A stretch of 64,000 bases of DNA from positions 185,725 through 249,724 of the forward strand of contig NZ_JAGKJI010000005.1 in the NCBI RefSeq assembly GCF_020329485.1, read 5' to 3'. The notes beneath the pieces were generated by a model. The model was not told where the DNA came from. It ran no database searches and worked only from the letters and a program-made list of their open reading frames with translations. The translations under genes and the position numbers were made by a program. This document shows, in pieces, positions 34,273 to 43,792 of this stretch. The stretch is from Bradyrhizobium cenepequi. Lineage in GTDB: Bacteria > Pseudomonadota > Alphaproteobacteria > Rhizobiales > Xanthobacteraceae. How positions within the stretch are numbered: position 1 is the stretch's first letter; every line of letters begins with the position of its first letter.

Positions 34273-35715
34273 ATGTCCCCCGACAGACGCACGCTGCTGC
34301 GTGCAGGTTTTGGCTTTACTGCGGCATTTGCTTCCGGTGCTCACATGAACATACCAGCACAAGCCAATTCGAACGAGGGACCGCAGTTCAGGAGCGCGCT
34401 CAGCCATGACGAGGCCGTTCGCGCCGCAGTGGCAGATGATTTCGGCCGGATCATTCGCAAGCAGCCACGGGCGGTCCTCGAACCAGCCGAGAGCGATGAC
34501 ATCGCAAGCTTGATGCGATGGGCCGCCGAGCGCGGACTGAAGGTCGCAGCGCGCGGTCAGGGCCATTCGACCTACGGCCGTTCGCTGACCGACGGCGTTG
34601 TCGTCGACATGCGCGAGTTCAATCGCATCGGCGAAATCGAGACGGACCGGGTCGTGGTCGAAGCCGGGGCGACATGGCAGAGCGTGCTCGACGCGACGCT
34701 GGCGCGTGGGCTAACGCCGCCGGTGCTGACCAATTACCTTGGCCTGTCCGTCGGCGGCACGATCGCGATCGGCGGCATCGGCGGGACGTCGTCGCGATGT
34801 GGCATGCAGGCTGATCACGTGCTGGAATTGAGCGTCGTGACCAGCGACGGTCGCGAGCTGACCTGTTCGGCGGCCGAAAATTCCGATCTGTTCGATGCTG
34901 TCAGGGCCGGGCTCGGTCAATGCGGCATTATCACCCGCGCCAGCTTGCGCCTGGTGCGCGCGCCCGAGCGGGTCCGCCGCTATCAGCTCTTCTATCGCGG
35001 TCTCGCTTCCCTGACCGCAGATCAGCGTCGCATGTTGGCGGCGAGGCGTTTCGACCAATTGCAGGGCGCAGTCCTTCCCGACGGGAACGGCGGCTGGCGC
35101 TACCAACTCGATGGCGCGACCTTCTACAACCGCGATGCCACACCCGATGAAAGCACAGCGCTTGCCGGCCTCAGCGACGATCGCAGCAAGGCCGTGATCA
35201 CCGACCTCACCTATCGCGAGGATGCGCTCGCCTTCGCCAAGTTCGAGAACCTGCTGCGGTCGAAGGGCCAGTGGTCCATTCCGCAGCCCTGGCTGTTCAC
35301 CTTCCTGCGCGGCAGTAATGCCGAACAGGTGGCCCGCGAGATCATCGAACTGAGCAACGCGGATATCGGTCCATTCGGACGGATCACCTATTATCCGATG
35401 CAGACCGATGCGTTTCGCGCCCCGTTGATCCAGTTGCCAGGCGAGAGCATCGTGTTTTCGTTCAACGTGGTGCGTATCCCGTCCGACACCGACGCGGCCT
35501 CGATCGCGCGGATGGTTGCTGCGAACCGCGCGCTCCATGATCGCATTCGCAAGGCCGGCGGTGTCCTCTATCCAGTCAGTGCCTTTCCGATGTCGCCAGA
35601 CGATTGGCGCGAGCATTTCGGGCCGAGATGGCCGCTGCTGCGCGACGCCCGGCGGCGCTACGATCCGCACAATCTGCTAACGCCTGGCTACAATCTGTTC
35701 CCGGATCAGGCGTGA
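34273..35715 (+). CDS. Exported FAD-binding oxidoreductase (cytokinin dehydrogenase-like)
   Basis: A 480-residue flavoprotein of the VAO/PCMH superfamily. The N-terminus has a Tat-like DRRTLLRAGFGFTAAFASG signal. The FAD domain includes ARGQGHSTYGRS, in which His98 is the covalent FAD ligand position in cytokinin dehydrogenase relatives. GLSVGGTIAIGGIGGTSSRCGMQADHVLELSVV and GLGQCGIITRASL then follow. The C-terminus YDPHNLLTPGYNLF is family-typical. Substrate may be a cytokinin-like N6-side-chain amine, or another donor; this is inference. The start follows a GAGGAG-like site at 34261. Confidence 0.82.
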   Translation: MSPDRRTLLRAGFGFTAAFASGAHMNIPAQANSNEGPQFRSALSHDEAVRAAVADDFGRIIRKQPRAVLEPAESDDIASLMRWAAERGLKVAARGQGHSTYGRSLTDGVVVDMREFNRIGEIETDRVVVEAGATWQSVLDATLARGLTPPVLTNYLGLSVGGTIAIGGIGGTSSRCGMQADHVLELSVVTSDGRELTCSAAENSDLFDAVRAGLGQCGIITRASLRLVRAPERVRRYQLFYRGLASLTADQRRMLAARRFDQLQGAVLPDGNGGWRYQLDGATFYNRDATPDESTALAGLSDDRSKAVITDLTYREDALAFAKFENLLRSKGQWSIPQPWLFTFLRGSNAEQVAREIIELSNADIGPFGRITYYPMQTDAFRAPLIQLPGESIVFSFNVVRIPSDTDAASIARMVAANRALHDRIRKAGGVLYPVSAFPMSPDDWREHFGPRWPLLRDARRRYDPHNLLTPGYNLFPDQA

Positions 35716-35734
35716 TCGGTTCGCAGTCGTGGCA

Positions 35735-36691
35735 TCAGCGCTTCGGCGAAGACATTTTCATGCCGCGTGAACGCGGCGCCTCAATGCCCGGGATGGAGCC
35801 GATCTCGCGAGCGAGAAAATCGATCAGGAGCCGGACGCGGGCGATGCCGACGCGCTCCGGCACGATCAGCATATTCAGCGGGACAGGCAGCGGCGTATAG
35901 CGCGGCAAGACCGCCTTCAGCCGGTCGGCTTTCAGGAGATCGTCCACCAGCCATCGATGCGCGGGCGCGATGCCGCGACCGGCGACCATGGCTTCGCGCG
36001 CGGCAAGGCCGTGGTCGATGCGAAGCCGTCCGCCGAACGGCACCGCGTGGTGCTCACCGCGCGGTCCCTGCAGTTCCAGCATGTCACTGCCTGCGATGTT
36101 GGACATCCGGATGCCCTCGTGCTGTGCGAGATCTCGCGGGACGGAGGGCGTCCCGCGCGAGGCGAGATAAGCGGGCGCAGCCACCAGGAGCCGCTGGGAC
36201 TGCCCGAGGGGGCGGAGCTTCATCGCGCTGTCGGTGAGCGGCCCCAGCCGCAGCGCGATGTCGACACCTTCACGGACGAGGTCAATGCGCTCGTCGGTCA
36301 AGCTGAGGTCGATCGCGATGTCGGGATATCGATCCTGAAACGCGAAGATCAATCGGCTGATGTGCAGCACGCCGATCGCCGCCGTGCAGGAAATCCGGAT
36401 CGTGCCGGCCGGCTGGCCGCGCGCGCCGCGCGCCTCGTCGCCGGCCTGCTCCACCAAGCGCAGGATCTGGACGCAGTTGGCGTAGTAGCGGCTGCCCTCG
36501 TCGGTCATGGTGACGCGCCGCGTGGTGCGCGACAGCAGGGGCACGCCGACGGCTTCCTCGAGCTCGCGCAGGTGACGCGTGATGGTGGACTGGCCGACGC
36601 CGAGCTCGCGCGCCACCGCCGACAAGCTGCCCCGCTCGGCGACGCGGACGAAGCTGCGCATCCGCTCCAGCGTGATATCGGACTTATCCAT
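35735..36691 (-). CDS. LysR family transcriptional regulator
   Basis: A 318-residue LysR protein divergent from the NAD(P)H oxidoreductase at 36784, its probable target. The helix-turn-helix is ITLERMRSFVRVAERGSLSAVARELGVGQSTITRHLRELEEAVGVPLLSRTTRRVTMT. The ligand domain starts at GTIRISCTAAIGVLHISRLIFAFQDRYPDI. A perfect ATAAT-N7-ATTAT palindrome at 36700-36716 lies 9 bp from its start codon. It ends 19 bp after the FAD oxidoreductase gene (convergent). Confidence 0.88.
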   Translation of the reverse strand: MDKSDITLERMRSFVRVAERGSLSAVARELGVGQSTITRHLRELEEAVGVPLLSRTTRRVTMTDEGSRYYANCVQILRLVEQAGDEARGARGQPAGTIRISCTAAIGVLHISRLIFAFQDRYPDIAIDLSLTDERIDLVREGVDIALRLGPLTDSAMKLRPLGQSQRLLVAAPAYLASRGTPSVPRDLAQHEGIRMSNIAGSDMLELQGPRGEHHAVPFGGRLRIDHGLAAREAMVAGRGIAPAHRWLVDDLLKADRLKAVLPRYTPLPVPLNMLIVPERVGIARVRLLIDFLAREIGSIPGIEAPRSRGMKMSSPKR

Positions 36692-36699
36692 TATTCGGC

Positions 36700-36716
36700 A
36701 TAATCTTATGCATTAT
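36700..36716. promoter_or_regulatory. LysR-type binding palindrome in divergent promoter
   Basis: ATAAT (36700-36704) and ATTAT (36712-36716) form an exact inverted repeat with a 7-base centre, agreeing with the T-N11-A LysR box. It lies in the 92-bp gap between the divergent lysR (start 36691) and NAD(P)H oxidoreductase (start 36784) genes, the usual position for a co-inducer-responsive site. Confidence 0.65.
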
Positions 36717-36783
36717 TGATGTGTAGTGGATCAGCACGACATCGTCTAGCTGAGGGTCAGTTTCTGCGAGGGATTATCGACCG

Positions 36784-37650
36784 ATGAACGTGCTGCTTGT
36801 TTTCGCCCACCCCGAACCGCGTTCGCTCAACCGCGCGCTGCGCGATGTCGCCGTCGCCGAACTGAAAGCCCAAGGCCACCATGTGCGGGTGTCGGACCTC
36901 TATGCGCAAGGCTGGAAGTCGGAGATCGATCGTGCCGATTTCCCTGCGCTCGCAAAGGCCGCGCGCCTTAAGCCCGCAGCCGCCTCCGGCGAAGCCTTCG
37001 CAGTGGGCACACTGACCGACGACGTCAAGGCCGAACAGGAGAAGCTAATATGGGCCGACGTCCTGATTCTGCAGTTTCCGCTGTGGTGGTACACGATGCC
37101 AGCGATCCTGAAAGGCTGGGTCGATCGGGTCTACGCTTACGGTTTTGCCTATGGCGTCGGCGAGCACAGCGACAGGCATTGGGGCGACCGCTTCGGCGAA
37201 GGCACGCTCGCCGGCAAGCGCGCGATGCTGATCGTGACCACCGGCGGCTGGGAGGAGCACTACGGGCCTCGCGGCATCAACGGCCCGATCGACGACCTCC
37301 TGTTTCCGATCAATCACGGCATCCTCTATTACCCGGGCTACGAGGTGCTACCCCCGTTCGTGGCCTACCGCGTCGATCGTCTCGACGAGAAAAGCTTCGA
37401 TCTCATCGCCGATCGTCTGCGCAAGCGGATGCGGACATTGGCAACCACGCCGCCGATTCCGTATCGACAGCAGAACGGCGGCGACTACCTGATCCCGAGC
37501 CTGCAGCTTCGCCCCGAGCTCGGCGATCCCGGCGCGACGGGATTTGCGCTGCATGTTGATAACGCATGCGCAGAAGGGATCGTCAACTCGGATCAAGACC
37601 GCCAGAGCTTGCCCAACGTTACGACCTCTCTCCTCGAGAAGGTGCGATGA
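36784..37650 (+). CDS. Flavodoxin-fold NAD(P)H:quinone oxidoreductase (NQO1/MdaB-like)
   Basis: A 288-residue flavodoxin-fold NAD(P)H dehydrogenase (PF02525). It starts MNVLLVFAHPEPRSLNRAL, the FMN/FAD phosphate-binding loop, and has FPLWWYTMPAILKGWVDRVYAYGFAYG, the flavin-contacting segment of NQO1-like enzymes, plus LIVTTGG. It reduces quinones or other electrophiles using NAD(P)H in the cytosol. The C-terminal 60 residues are longer than in MdaB. Divergent from its LysR partner, it is probably induced by quinone or thiol stress. Confidence 0.88.
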   Translation: MNVLLVFAHPEPRSLNRALRDVAVAELKAQGHHVRVSDLYAQGWKSEIDRADFPALAKAARLKPAAASGEAFAVGTLTDDVKAEQEKLIWADVLILQFPLWWYTMPAILKGWVDRVYAYGFAYGVGEHSDRHWGDRFGEGTLAGKRAMLIVTTGGWEEHYGPRGINGPIDDLLFPINHGILYYPGYEVLPPFVAYRVDRLDEKSFDLIADRLRKRMRTLATTPPIPYRQQNGGDYLIPSLQLRPELGDPGATGFALHVDNACAEGIVNSDQDRQSLPNVTTSLLEKVR

Positions 37651-37680
37651 TGATGGACAGCCATCCCTGCGCGCGCTTCG

Positions 37681-40600
37681 CTATTCCTCAAACAGCGCAC
37701 GCACGTCCTCCTCGGTGAGCGCCGAGCCGACGCGCCCCTCGCGGTCGAACAGGCTGTCGGCCAAGGCGCGCTTCCGCGCCTTGAGCTCGTCCATCTTCTC
37801 CTCGATCGTACCCGATGCCACCAGGCGATAGATGAAGACCGGCTTGTCCTGGCCGATGCGATGGGCGCGGTCGATCGCCTGTTCCTCGACGGCCGGATTC
37901 CACCAGGGATCGAAGATGACCACTGTATCGGCCGCCGTCAGGTTGAGCCCGACACCGCAGGCCTTCAGGCTGATCAGGAAGACATCGCTCTCGCCGTTCT
38001 GAAACTCTTCGATCGCGCGCTTGCGATTGGTGGTTTCTCCGGTCAGGACGCTATAGCGGATGCGCTCAGTTTCGAACCCGACCTTGATCAGGTCGATCAT
38101 CGAGGTGAACTGCGAGAAGACAATGATCTTGCGGCCTTCGCTCAAGAGTTCCTCGACCATCTCCATCAGCCGGTCAAGCTTGGCTGAAGGCCGCACGACG
38201 CGATCGTCGAGCTTCAGGAGCGCCGGATCGCAGCAGGCTTGGCGCAGCCTGAGCAGCGCTTCGAGAACGATGATGTGGCTCTTGGCCAGGCCGCGCTCCT
38301 GAATCGCCTTGCGGACCTTGTCGGACATCGACAGACGAATGGAGTCGTAGAGGTCACGCTGGCTGCCCTCCAGTACGATGCGTTCGACGATCTCGCTCTT
38401 GGCCGGCAGCTCTGTCACCACCTCGGCCTTGGTCCGGCGCAGCAGGAACGGCTTCACGCGTTGAGCCAACGCCGCCGCGCGTCGTGTGTCGGTGCGCTTC
38501 TCGATCGGGATGCGCCAGCGGCGGCCGAAATCGGCCTTATCGCCGAGATATCCCGGATTGGCAAAGCTCATGATCGACCAGAGCTCGCCGAGATGATTTT
38601 CCACCGGTGTCCCCGTCAGGCAGAAGCGATGCTGCGCCTTGATGCCGCGCAGCCATCGGGTGGTCGCGGCATTGGGATTCTTGATCGTCTGCGCCTCGTC
38701 CAGCACGGCCATGTGCCAATCGCGAGACAACAGGACCTCATGATCCCGCGCAATCAACGGGTAGGTTGTCAGGACGAGATCATGTTCCGCAATGGTCGCG
38801 AAGCTTTGCTTGCGATCCGAACCGTGAAGCACGAGGACCTTCAGATCCGGCGCGAACTTCTGGGCCTCGCTGAACCAGTTCGTCATGAGGCTGGTCGGAG
38901 CGACGACAAGGGCGGGCTCCGTGAGGTGCCCCCGCGCCTTCTCCAGCGACAACAGCGCGAGGAGCTGGACGGTCTTCCCGAGCCCCATGTCGTCGGCGAG
39001 CACGCCGCCGAGGCCGCTCTCGCGCAGCAGATCGAGCCAGCCCACACCCTGTGCCTGGTAAGGTCGAAGCTCGGCCCGAAAATTCTCAGGCAAGGCCGGA
39101 TTCGACAATTCGCGGCCTTGAAGCAGGTTGGCGAGGCGACGAAGATTGTCGGCACCGCGGAAAACAAACTCGTGGCTTTCATGTGCCAGCAACGGCAGGA
39201 CGTCCGCGCGAGAAAGTCTGATCTTTTCGGAGGGATCTCCGAATATCCCGCTCAGCCGGAGGCTATGGAGCGCCAGCACCAGCGGGAGGAAGCGATCCGC
39301 GGCCAGCGACAGATGGCGGCCGTCGGCAAGCGGCAGATAGAAATGATCGCCCTGCTCGGCGAGTTGCTTGATTCGATCGGGTGTGAAATTCGGTGTCGCG
39401 ACCAGGCCAGCCAGGATCGGCGCCAGGTCGCGCCGCTCGCCGTCGATCTCGACGCCGAGCGCCAGTTCGAACCAGTCGATGCCGCTGGATTCCAGTTCTG
39501 CATCGAAGGCGCCCGACGACGGCGCCAGCCGGTACGGAAAATCGTCGTCGACCAGGACGTCAAAGCCTTCCGCGCGCAGCTCGGGAACGCCGAATTCGAG
39601 AAAATCGAGCCAGGCGTGAGGCGCTTCCAGCGCCAGGTCGTAAGCGTGGCCGGCATCGAGAAACGGGTGCCTCAACCTCGCTTCACGAAAATCAAATTCC
39701 AATAGCCGCTTGCGCGCGCCTTTCTCCTTCGATCGACGCCGCGTGATCGTGTAGACTTCGCCGGCCTGAAAGGCCTCCAGCGGGTTCGCCTTTTCCGAAG
39801 GCTCGATCTCGACCGGACCGTAGCGAAAACTGAGATGGGCCACGCCGACCCGGTCGGGCCTGTCCTGGTAGTAGTATGCGCTCGAGCCCTCGCGCCCCCG
39901 CTTGAGCCGCAGGATCGGAATCGGAGCACTTTCGATCTTCACCGCGGCCGCCGGCGTTCCCGGCAGCACGCCAGGATGAAGCTCCGGCAGCCTCTCGCCG
40001 AGACGACGCGCCACTTCGGCGACCTGCGCACGCGGGATGGCAGGCGCCGACAGGAGCTGATAGGCGAGCCGCGGGGGCAGGCTCACTTCGACCGGGCCGA
40101 TCACGCCTGCGCCTTCGTCGACATAGACCGGCGGCTCTGCATTCAACGCGATTGCTCCCGGCACGGTCAGTAGCGGGGAAACTCCCTGCTTGCTGAGCTG
40201 ACGCCACTCGATGCGTCCCGCGCGCGGCTCTCCCCATTGTAACGGCGGTCCCTTGTGATCACGCCATAACGCGCGTCCGGTCGCGACGATCCGCTGCATG
40301 AGCTCGAGGGACCGCGGCCGAGCGCCGTAATAGCTATACGCGCCTGAACGTTTCGAGAGCTCGCCCAGGATATCGATGTCACTATCGCGGTAATATTTCG
40401 GCGCGCGTTCGGGCGAAAAATCGAACACGTTCGGACGCGCAACGCTCCCCCCGAACTTGCCGTCCCTGAGCAGGCGGAGCGAGAGCAGCGACACCGCCAG
40501 AAACGGCATTCGCGTACCGTCCTGGACGGGTTGCAGGCAATAGAGCAACCGTTGCGTCACGTCCGCGGGGTAGTCATCGCCGCGCATTGCCGCAGTACTG

Positions 40601-41016
40601 ACAGTGTCAAGCCAAGCGACGACATCGTAAGGCAGAATCGGCATCGATGGCGCAGGCGCCCGCTCGTCCCGCGACGCCGCCCTGGCCGGCGGCTGCCCCC
40701 CGCTCAGGGCCTGGAGCATCGTCGCCACGACATGCTTGCAATTAACCGCCATCGGACAACTGCACGTGCCGTCGAGGTCGGCAAGGCGGCCGTGGCTGAA
40801 CTCCAGTTCGATATCGATACGATAGGGAGCGGACGCCGCTCCACGCACCTTGGCGCGAACGTGCGTGAGATCGTCGCTGATCTCCAATCCCGTGACGCGC
40901 CCCTGGGCGTGGTAGGAGTGCCCCTTGTCGAACGCTGAGCGGCTGAAGAAGGAGTAGATGTCCTTCTGCTTCACGAGATCCGAGAGCGGGCGACCAAAAT
41001 CCACGATGGCGGACAT
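37681..41016 (-). CDS. SWIM zinc-finger SNF2/DEAD-box helicase
   Basis: A 1111-residue SNF2-family ATP-dependent DNA translocase. The N-terminus has a SWIM zinc finger (CSCPMAVNCKHVVATML: C85, C87, C93, H95). The helicase core at about 650-1110 shows DDMGLGKTVQLLALLSL (Walker A), the DEAQ box LDEAQTIKN, FCLTGTPVENHLGELWSIM, SVLTGETTNRKRAIEEF, and the C-terminal LKACGVGLNLTAADTVVIFDPWWNPAVEEQAIDRAHRIGQ. This matches bacterial SNF2 RapA-like or HepA-related proteins linked to DNA repair or transcription recycling. It is monocistronic and convergent with the quinone reductase gene. Confidence 0.92.
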   Translation of the reverse strand: MSAIVDFGRPLSDLVKQKDIYSFFSRSAFDKGHSYHAQGRVTGLEISDDLTHVRAKVRGAASAPYRIDIELEFSHGRLADLDGTCSCPMAVNCKHVVATMLQALSGGQPPARAASRDERAPAPSMPILPYDVVAWLDTVSTAAMRGDDYPADVTQRLLYCLQPVQDGTRMPFLAVSLLSLRLLRDGKFGGSVARPNVFDFSPERAPKYYRDSDIDILGELSKRSGAYSYYGARPRSLELMQRIVATGRALWRDHKGPPLQWGEPRAGRIEWRQLSKQGVSPLLTVPGAIALNAEPPVYVDEGAGVIGPVEVSLPPRLAYQLLSAPAIPRAQVAEVARRLGERLPELHPGVLPGTPAAAVKIESAPIPILRLKRGREGSSAYYYQDRPDRVGVAHLSFRYGPVEIEPSEKANPLEAFQAGEVYTITRRRSKEKGARKRLLEFDFREARLRHPFLDAGHAYDLALEAPHAWLDFLEFGVPELRAEGFDVLVDDDFPYRLAPSSGAFDAELESSGIDWFELALGVEIDGERRDLAPILAGLVATPNFTPDRIKQLAEQGDHFYLPLADGRHLSLAADRFLPLVLALHSLRLSGIFGDPSEKIRLSRADVLPLLAHESHEFVFRGADNLRRLANLLQGRELSNPALPENFRAELRPYQAQGVGWLDLLRESGLGGVLADDMGLGKTVQLLALLSLEKARGHLTEPALVVAPTSLMTNWFSEAQKFAPDLKVLVLHGSDRKQSFATIAEHDLVLTTYPLIARDHEVLLSRDWHMAVLDEAQTIKNPNAATTRWLRGIKAQHRFCLTGTPVENHLGELWSIMSFANPGYLGDKADFGRRWRIPIEKRTDTRRAAALAQRVKPFLLRRTKAEVVTELPAKSEIVERIVLEGSQRDLYDSIRLSMSDKVRKAIQERGLAKSHIIVLEALLRLRQACCDPALLKLDDRVVRPSAKLDRLMEMVEELLSEGRKIIVFSQFTSMIDLIKVGFETERIRYSVLTGETTNRKRAIEEFQNGESDVFLISLKACGVGLNLTAADTVVIFDPWWNPAVEEQAIDRAHRIGQDKPVFIYRLVASGTIEEKMDELKARKRALADSLFDREGRVGSALTEEDVRALFEE

Positions 41017-41224
41017 ATGCTATGATCCGAGATAACAAGCCGGGCCGGATGCCTGGCGATCACGCCCGCTCGAACAGTTGCGCCATAGTAATGCGCCAAA
41101 CTTGCGGCGCAAATTTCTAGCGGCGCAGCCGGGAACCGTTGGGCCGTTCCATCGAAATCTGCGTTCGTTTTCAACAGAAATCTTGGTGAGTCGAACTGCC
41201 GGACCTCTTCAGCGGCGTTACTGA

Positions 41225-41622
41225 TCACACCACTTCGAGCCGCACGAACGGCCCATCCGGTAGTCGCACGACAATGGCGTCGTCCAACCGCACCTCGCCA
41301 CCTTCAACGACGATGCCCATCACGCCGCCCTTGCGAACCAGCTTGCCATCGACGCGCGCGATGATCTCGCGGAGCATTCCCTGCTGAAACGTATCGATCT
41401 GCACGCAACAGCTGCGCAAGCCCGTGATCTCGACGATCGCCTCGTGCCCGATGTGCAGCCGCGCGCCCACGGGCAGCGCCATCAGATCGATCCCGCGCGT
41501 GCTGTGTTCTCGCCGAGGTCGCCGGGCCGCATGGCAAAACCCTTGCGGGTCAGATCGTCGATGAGCTCCGCCTGGAGCAGATGGACCTCCCGCAGGTTCG
41601 GCCGCGTCGGGTCGCGCCGAGA
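41225..41622 (-). pseudogene. MOSC domain protein, 5'-truncated and frameshifted
   Basis: The C-terminal two thirds are clear: GIDLMALPVGARLHIGHEAIVEITGLRSCCVQIDTFQQGMLREIIARVDGKLVRKGGVMGIVVEGGEVRLDD, a MOSC (Moco sulphurase C-terminal-like) domain. The preceding RDPTRPNLREVHLLQAELIDDLTRKGFAMRPGDLGEN is in a different frame, with a break around 41515. The first 50 or so residues of the family (with GDxHAG) are missing, replaced at about 41622 by sequence abutting the Lin0512 gene. It is not expected to be functional. Confidence 0.72.
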
Positions 41623-41657
41623 GCAAATTGGCAAGCTCAACTATCGGGCACGAAAGG

Positions 41658-42008
41658 CTAGCCCGGCTCGCCATCGTCGAGGCTGACGATCACGGAGGCG
41701 TTGGCGATGATGATGGCGTCGCTGCCCTGCTCGGCCGGAATCTCGAGTCCGCCCCTGACCGCGGTGACGGCCACCGTGCCGTAAGGCAGTTCCTTTGCGA
41801 CAACCACGGTATCGACCGCATCGGGATTCGGTACGCCGATGGTGACATCGACGAACATGTCGTTGGCAGTCTTGCCTAGCATGCGAAAGAAGCCGAGGCT
41901 CGAATGGCGGATGGCATCCGAGACCGCGCGCCTGGCCGCCTTGGTGGCGTCCTTGCCGTGGACATCGACGCCCATGCCCATCTCGGTAATACAGCGAACG
42001 CGTGCCAT
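41658..42008 (-). CDS. Lin0512 family protein
   Basis: A 116-residue cytosolic protein of the Lin0512 family (TIGR02058/PF09585). Family features are MARVRCITEMGMGVDVHGKDATKAARRAVSDAIRHSSLGFFRM and the downstream GTANDMFVDVTIGVPNPDAVD-type segment. The fold is small and predicted to oligomerise; the function is unknown. It lies upstream of the MOSC pseudogene on the same strand and 111 bp from the methyltransferase. Intact and normal in length. Confidence 0.8.
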   Translation of the reverse strand: MARVRCITEMGMGVDVHGKDATKAARRAVSDAIRHSSLGFFRMLGKTANDMFVDVTIGVPNPDAVDTVVVAKELPYGTVAVTAVRGGLEIPAEQGSDAIIIANASVIVSLDDGEPG

Positions 42009-42119
42009 TGGATTTCCTGTCAGCTTTGGTTACAAACCAGCCCCGAGCTTATCGAAGCACATTACTTCACGAACACGAACCGATAGACAAGTTCTGTTCG
42101 CCGTCAAACACGACCTTCA

Positions 42120-42986
42120 TTACAGCTTCTCCGCACACACGATTCTTTCTAGTGGCGAGGCGAGCAGATGCCGGCGCGTCGGCTTCACGAAGCGCTCCGC
42201 CAAATCGTCGCAGCCAACATGCGCGATCACGCGCCAGCCGTACGGATCGAGGAAGCCGGCGACATCTCGGGGATCGAGGCCGAACAACCAGATCTTCTGC
42301 TTCACATACCTCTCATGGAGACGCGGCTGATCGTAGAGATTCCGGCCATCGATGAAATCCTTCTGCACATAGGTGAACGCGAGACGGCTGCCCGGCGCCG
42401 CGGCGGCCAGGAACTCGAGCGTGCTCCTGATGCCCACCTCGCTCAGATATTGGGTCACCGCCTCCCAGATGAAGAACGTCCGCTTGGCCAGTGCATAACT
42501 GCGCGACGCCAACGCGGGCTCCAATACTTCATGATCGAAATCGATCGGCACGAGGGTGACGTGCGGCGGAACGCCGCCAAACCGACGCAGGATGCCATCC
42601 TGCTTGGATCTGATATTGGCGGGCTGGTCGACCTCCCACACCGGGATCGCAGCCAACGATGGCAGCCGATAGACGCGCGTATCAAAACCGGCGCCGAGAT
42701 TGACGATCGCGGCCATTTCGGACGCTGCGGCTATGACGGCATCATCGATGAAGCGCTTGCGGCACATGATGCCACTCCAGATACCGGGAAAAGCGCGTTC
42801 GGTGGCCTGCACCATCCAGTTCCGGATCGGGGACGGACGCATTGCGTGCACGAAGGCTCTCGCGCCGAAAGGCAGGATCGACAAGGCGAGATCATCAACC
42901 AGGATGCGCTGTTGGCGGGGAAACCATTGTTCGATGGCGACCATGACGGTCGGCCCTGCCCCGGTCTTTGCGGCTGCCTGCGCCAT
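42120..42986 (-). CDS. SAM-dependent methyltransferase, LCMT/TIGR00027 family
   Basis: A 288-residue class I SAM-dependent methyltransferase of the leucine-carboxyl-methyltransferase-like family (PF04072). Motif I is VNLGAGFDTRVYRL, followed by VWEVDQPANIRSKQDGIL (acidic motif II), and FFIWEAVTQYLSEVGIRSTLEFLAA as the post-motif region characteristic of these O-methyltransferases. The homologues often modify polyketide or lipid carboxylates; here no biosynthetic cluster is present. It starts 15 bp after the ICMT-like gene ends, so co-transcription is likely. Confidence 0.85.
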   Translation of the reverse strand: MAQAAAKTGAGPTVMVAIEQWFPRQQRILVDDLALSILPFGARAFVHAMRPSPIRNWMVQATERAFPGIWSGIMCRKRFIDDAVIAAASEMAAIVNLGAGFDTRVYRLPSLAAIPVWEVDQPANIRSKQDGILRRFGGVPPHVTLVPIDFDHEVLEPALASRSYALAKRTFFIWEAVTQYLSEVGIRSTLEFLAAAAPGSRLAFTYVQKDFIDGRNLYDQPRLHERYVKQKIWLFGLDPRDVAGFLDPYGWRVIAHVGCDDLAERFVKPTRRHLLASPLERIVCAEKL

Positions 42987-43001
42987 CGTCGCTGACCGAC
43001 G

Positions 43002-43670
43002 CTACCAGACCAACGGGATGAACCGATAGCGCACGCGCGCGGCATACTCGTCGTAGCCTTTCAGCTCCGCCCTCAACGCGCCCTCCTCATGCAGAGTCCG
43101 CCATGAGATGCCGAGAATGAACACCACCGACATCACAAGGCCGATCCAGGAGCCGAGCAAGAGCGGCAGGCCGACGATAAGAAGCAACGCGCTCGCATAC
43201 ATCGGGTGCCGGACAACGGCATATGGACCGGTATCGATCACCCGCTGGTCCTGTTGGATCTTCACCACGGGCGCGGCAAAGGTGTTTTCCCGAAAGGTCC
43301 ACCACACGCCGAGCAGATAGAGCCCGATGAAGACGCCGCCGACCGCCTGAAGCCAGGCTGGGACCGCATTAAATCCGGTGCGCGCGGCATCCCATGCCAT
43401 GAACATCATCCAGGCGCAGAACAGCAGGATGAAGAGTGACAGCCAGATCCGATCCCAGGGCTTTTGATCGCGCTGCACCGGAGAACTCATGCGCTCGCGC
43501 AACAGGCGCGGATTGCGCTTGGCGAGCCACAGGGTGATCGCAAGCCCACCGACAGCGAACATGCCGATGAAGGCCCAGCCTCCGGGATAAGCCAGGGTGC
43601 CGGCCGGCCACAGGATCATGGCGGCCATGACCGCGGTCCAGGCCGCAATCTGTAGAGTGACTTTCACCAT
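43002..43670 (-). CDS. Isoprenylcysteine carboxylmethyltransferase family membrane protein
   Basis: A 222-residue membrane protein with five or six helices of the ICMT/PEMT fold. The conserved SAM-binding segment is GPYAVVRHPMYASALLLIVGLPLLLGSW, and EEGALRAELKGYDEYAARVRYRFIPLVW is the C-terminal family motif. Upstream helices include WTAVMAAMILWPAGTLAYPGGWAFIG. The start at 43670 follows GGGAGC. Bacterial members methylate small lipids or nothing identified. It is divergent from the GbsR/MarR gene, whose operator lies in the promoter gap. Confidence 0.85.
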   Translation of the reverse strand: MVKVTLQIAAWTAVMAAMILWPAGTLAYPGGWAFIGMFAVGGLAITLWLAKRNPRLLRERMSSPVQRDQKPWDRIWLSLFILLFCAWMMFMAWDAARTGFNAVPAWLQAVGGVFIGLYLLGVWWTFRENTFAAPVVKIQQDQRVIDTGPYAVVRHPMYASALLLIVGLPLLLGSWIGLVMSVVFILGISWRTLHEEGALRAELKGYDEYAARVRYRFIPLVW

Positions 43671-43770
43671 GACATGCTCCCGACACGGGTCCGGACTCGA
43701 AACTCGGGCGTGGCGGCCATCGCGACACTCCGCTCCGTGCCCCATCGTGGACAAATCCAGGATATCCAGT

Positions 43771-43792
43771 ATATTCGGGAAATGTCGAATAT
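43771..43792. promoter_or_regulatory. Inverted-repeat operator overlapping the GbsR/MarR start
   Basis: ATATTCG (43771-43777) and CGAATAT (43786-43792) are an exact 7-bp inverted repeat with an 8-base spacer. It overlaps the ATG at 43782 of the regulator gene and reaches the second in-frame ATG at 43791, a strong hint of negative autoregulation. The divergent ICMT gene starts at 43670. Confidence 0.65.

Noticed and set aside
36700..36716. ATAAT-N7-ATTAT as a sigma-70 -10 element
   Set aside because: More consistent with a LysR box because of its exact symmetry and position between divergent genes.
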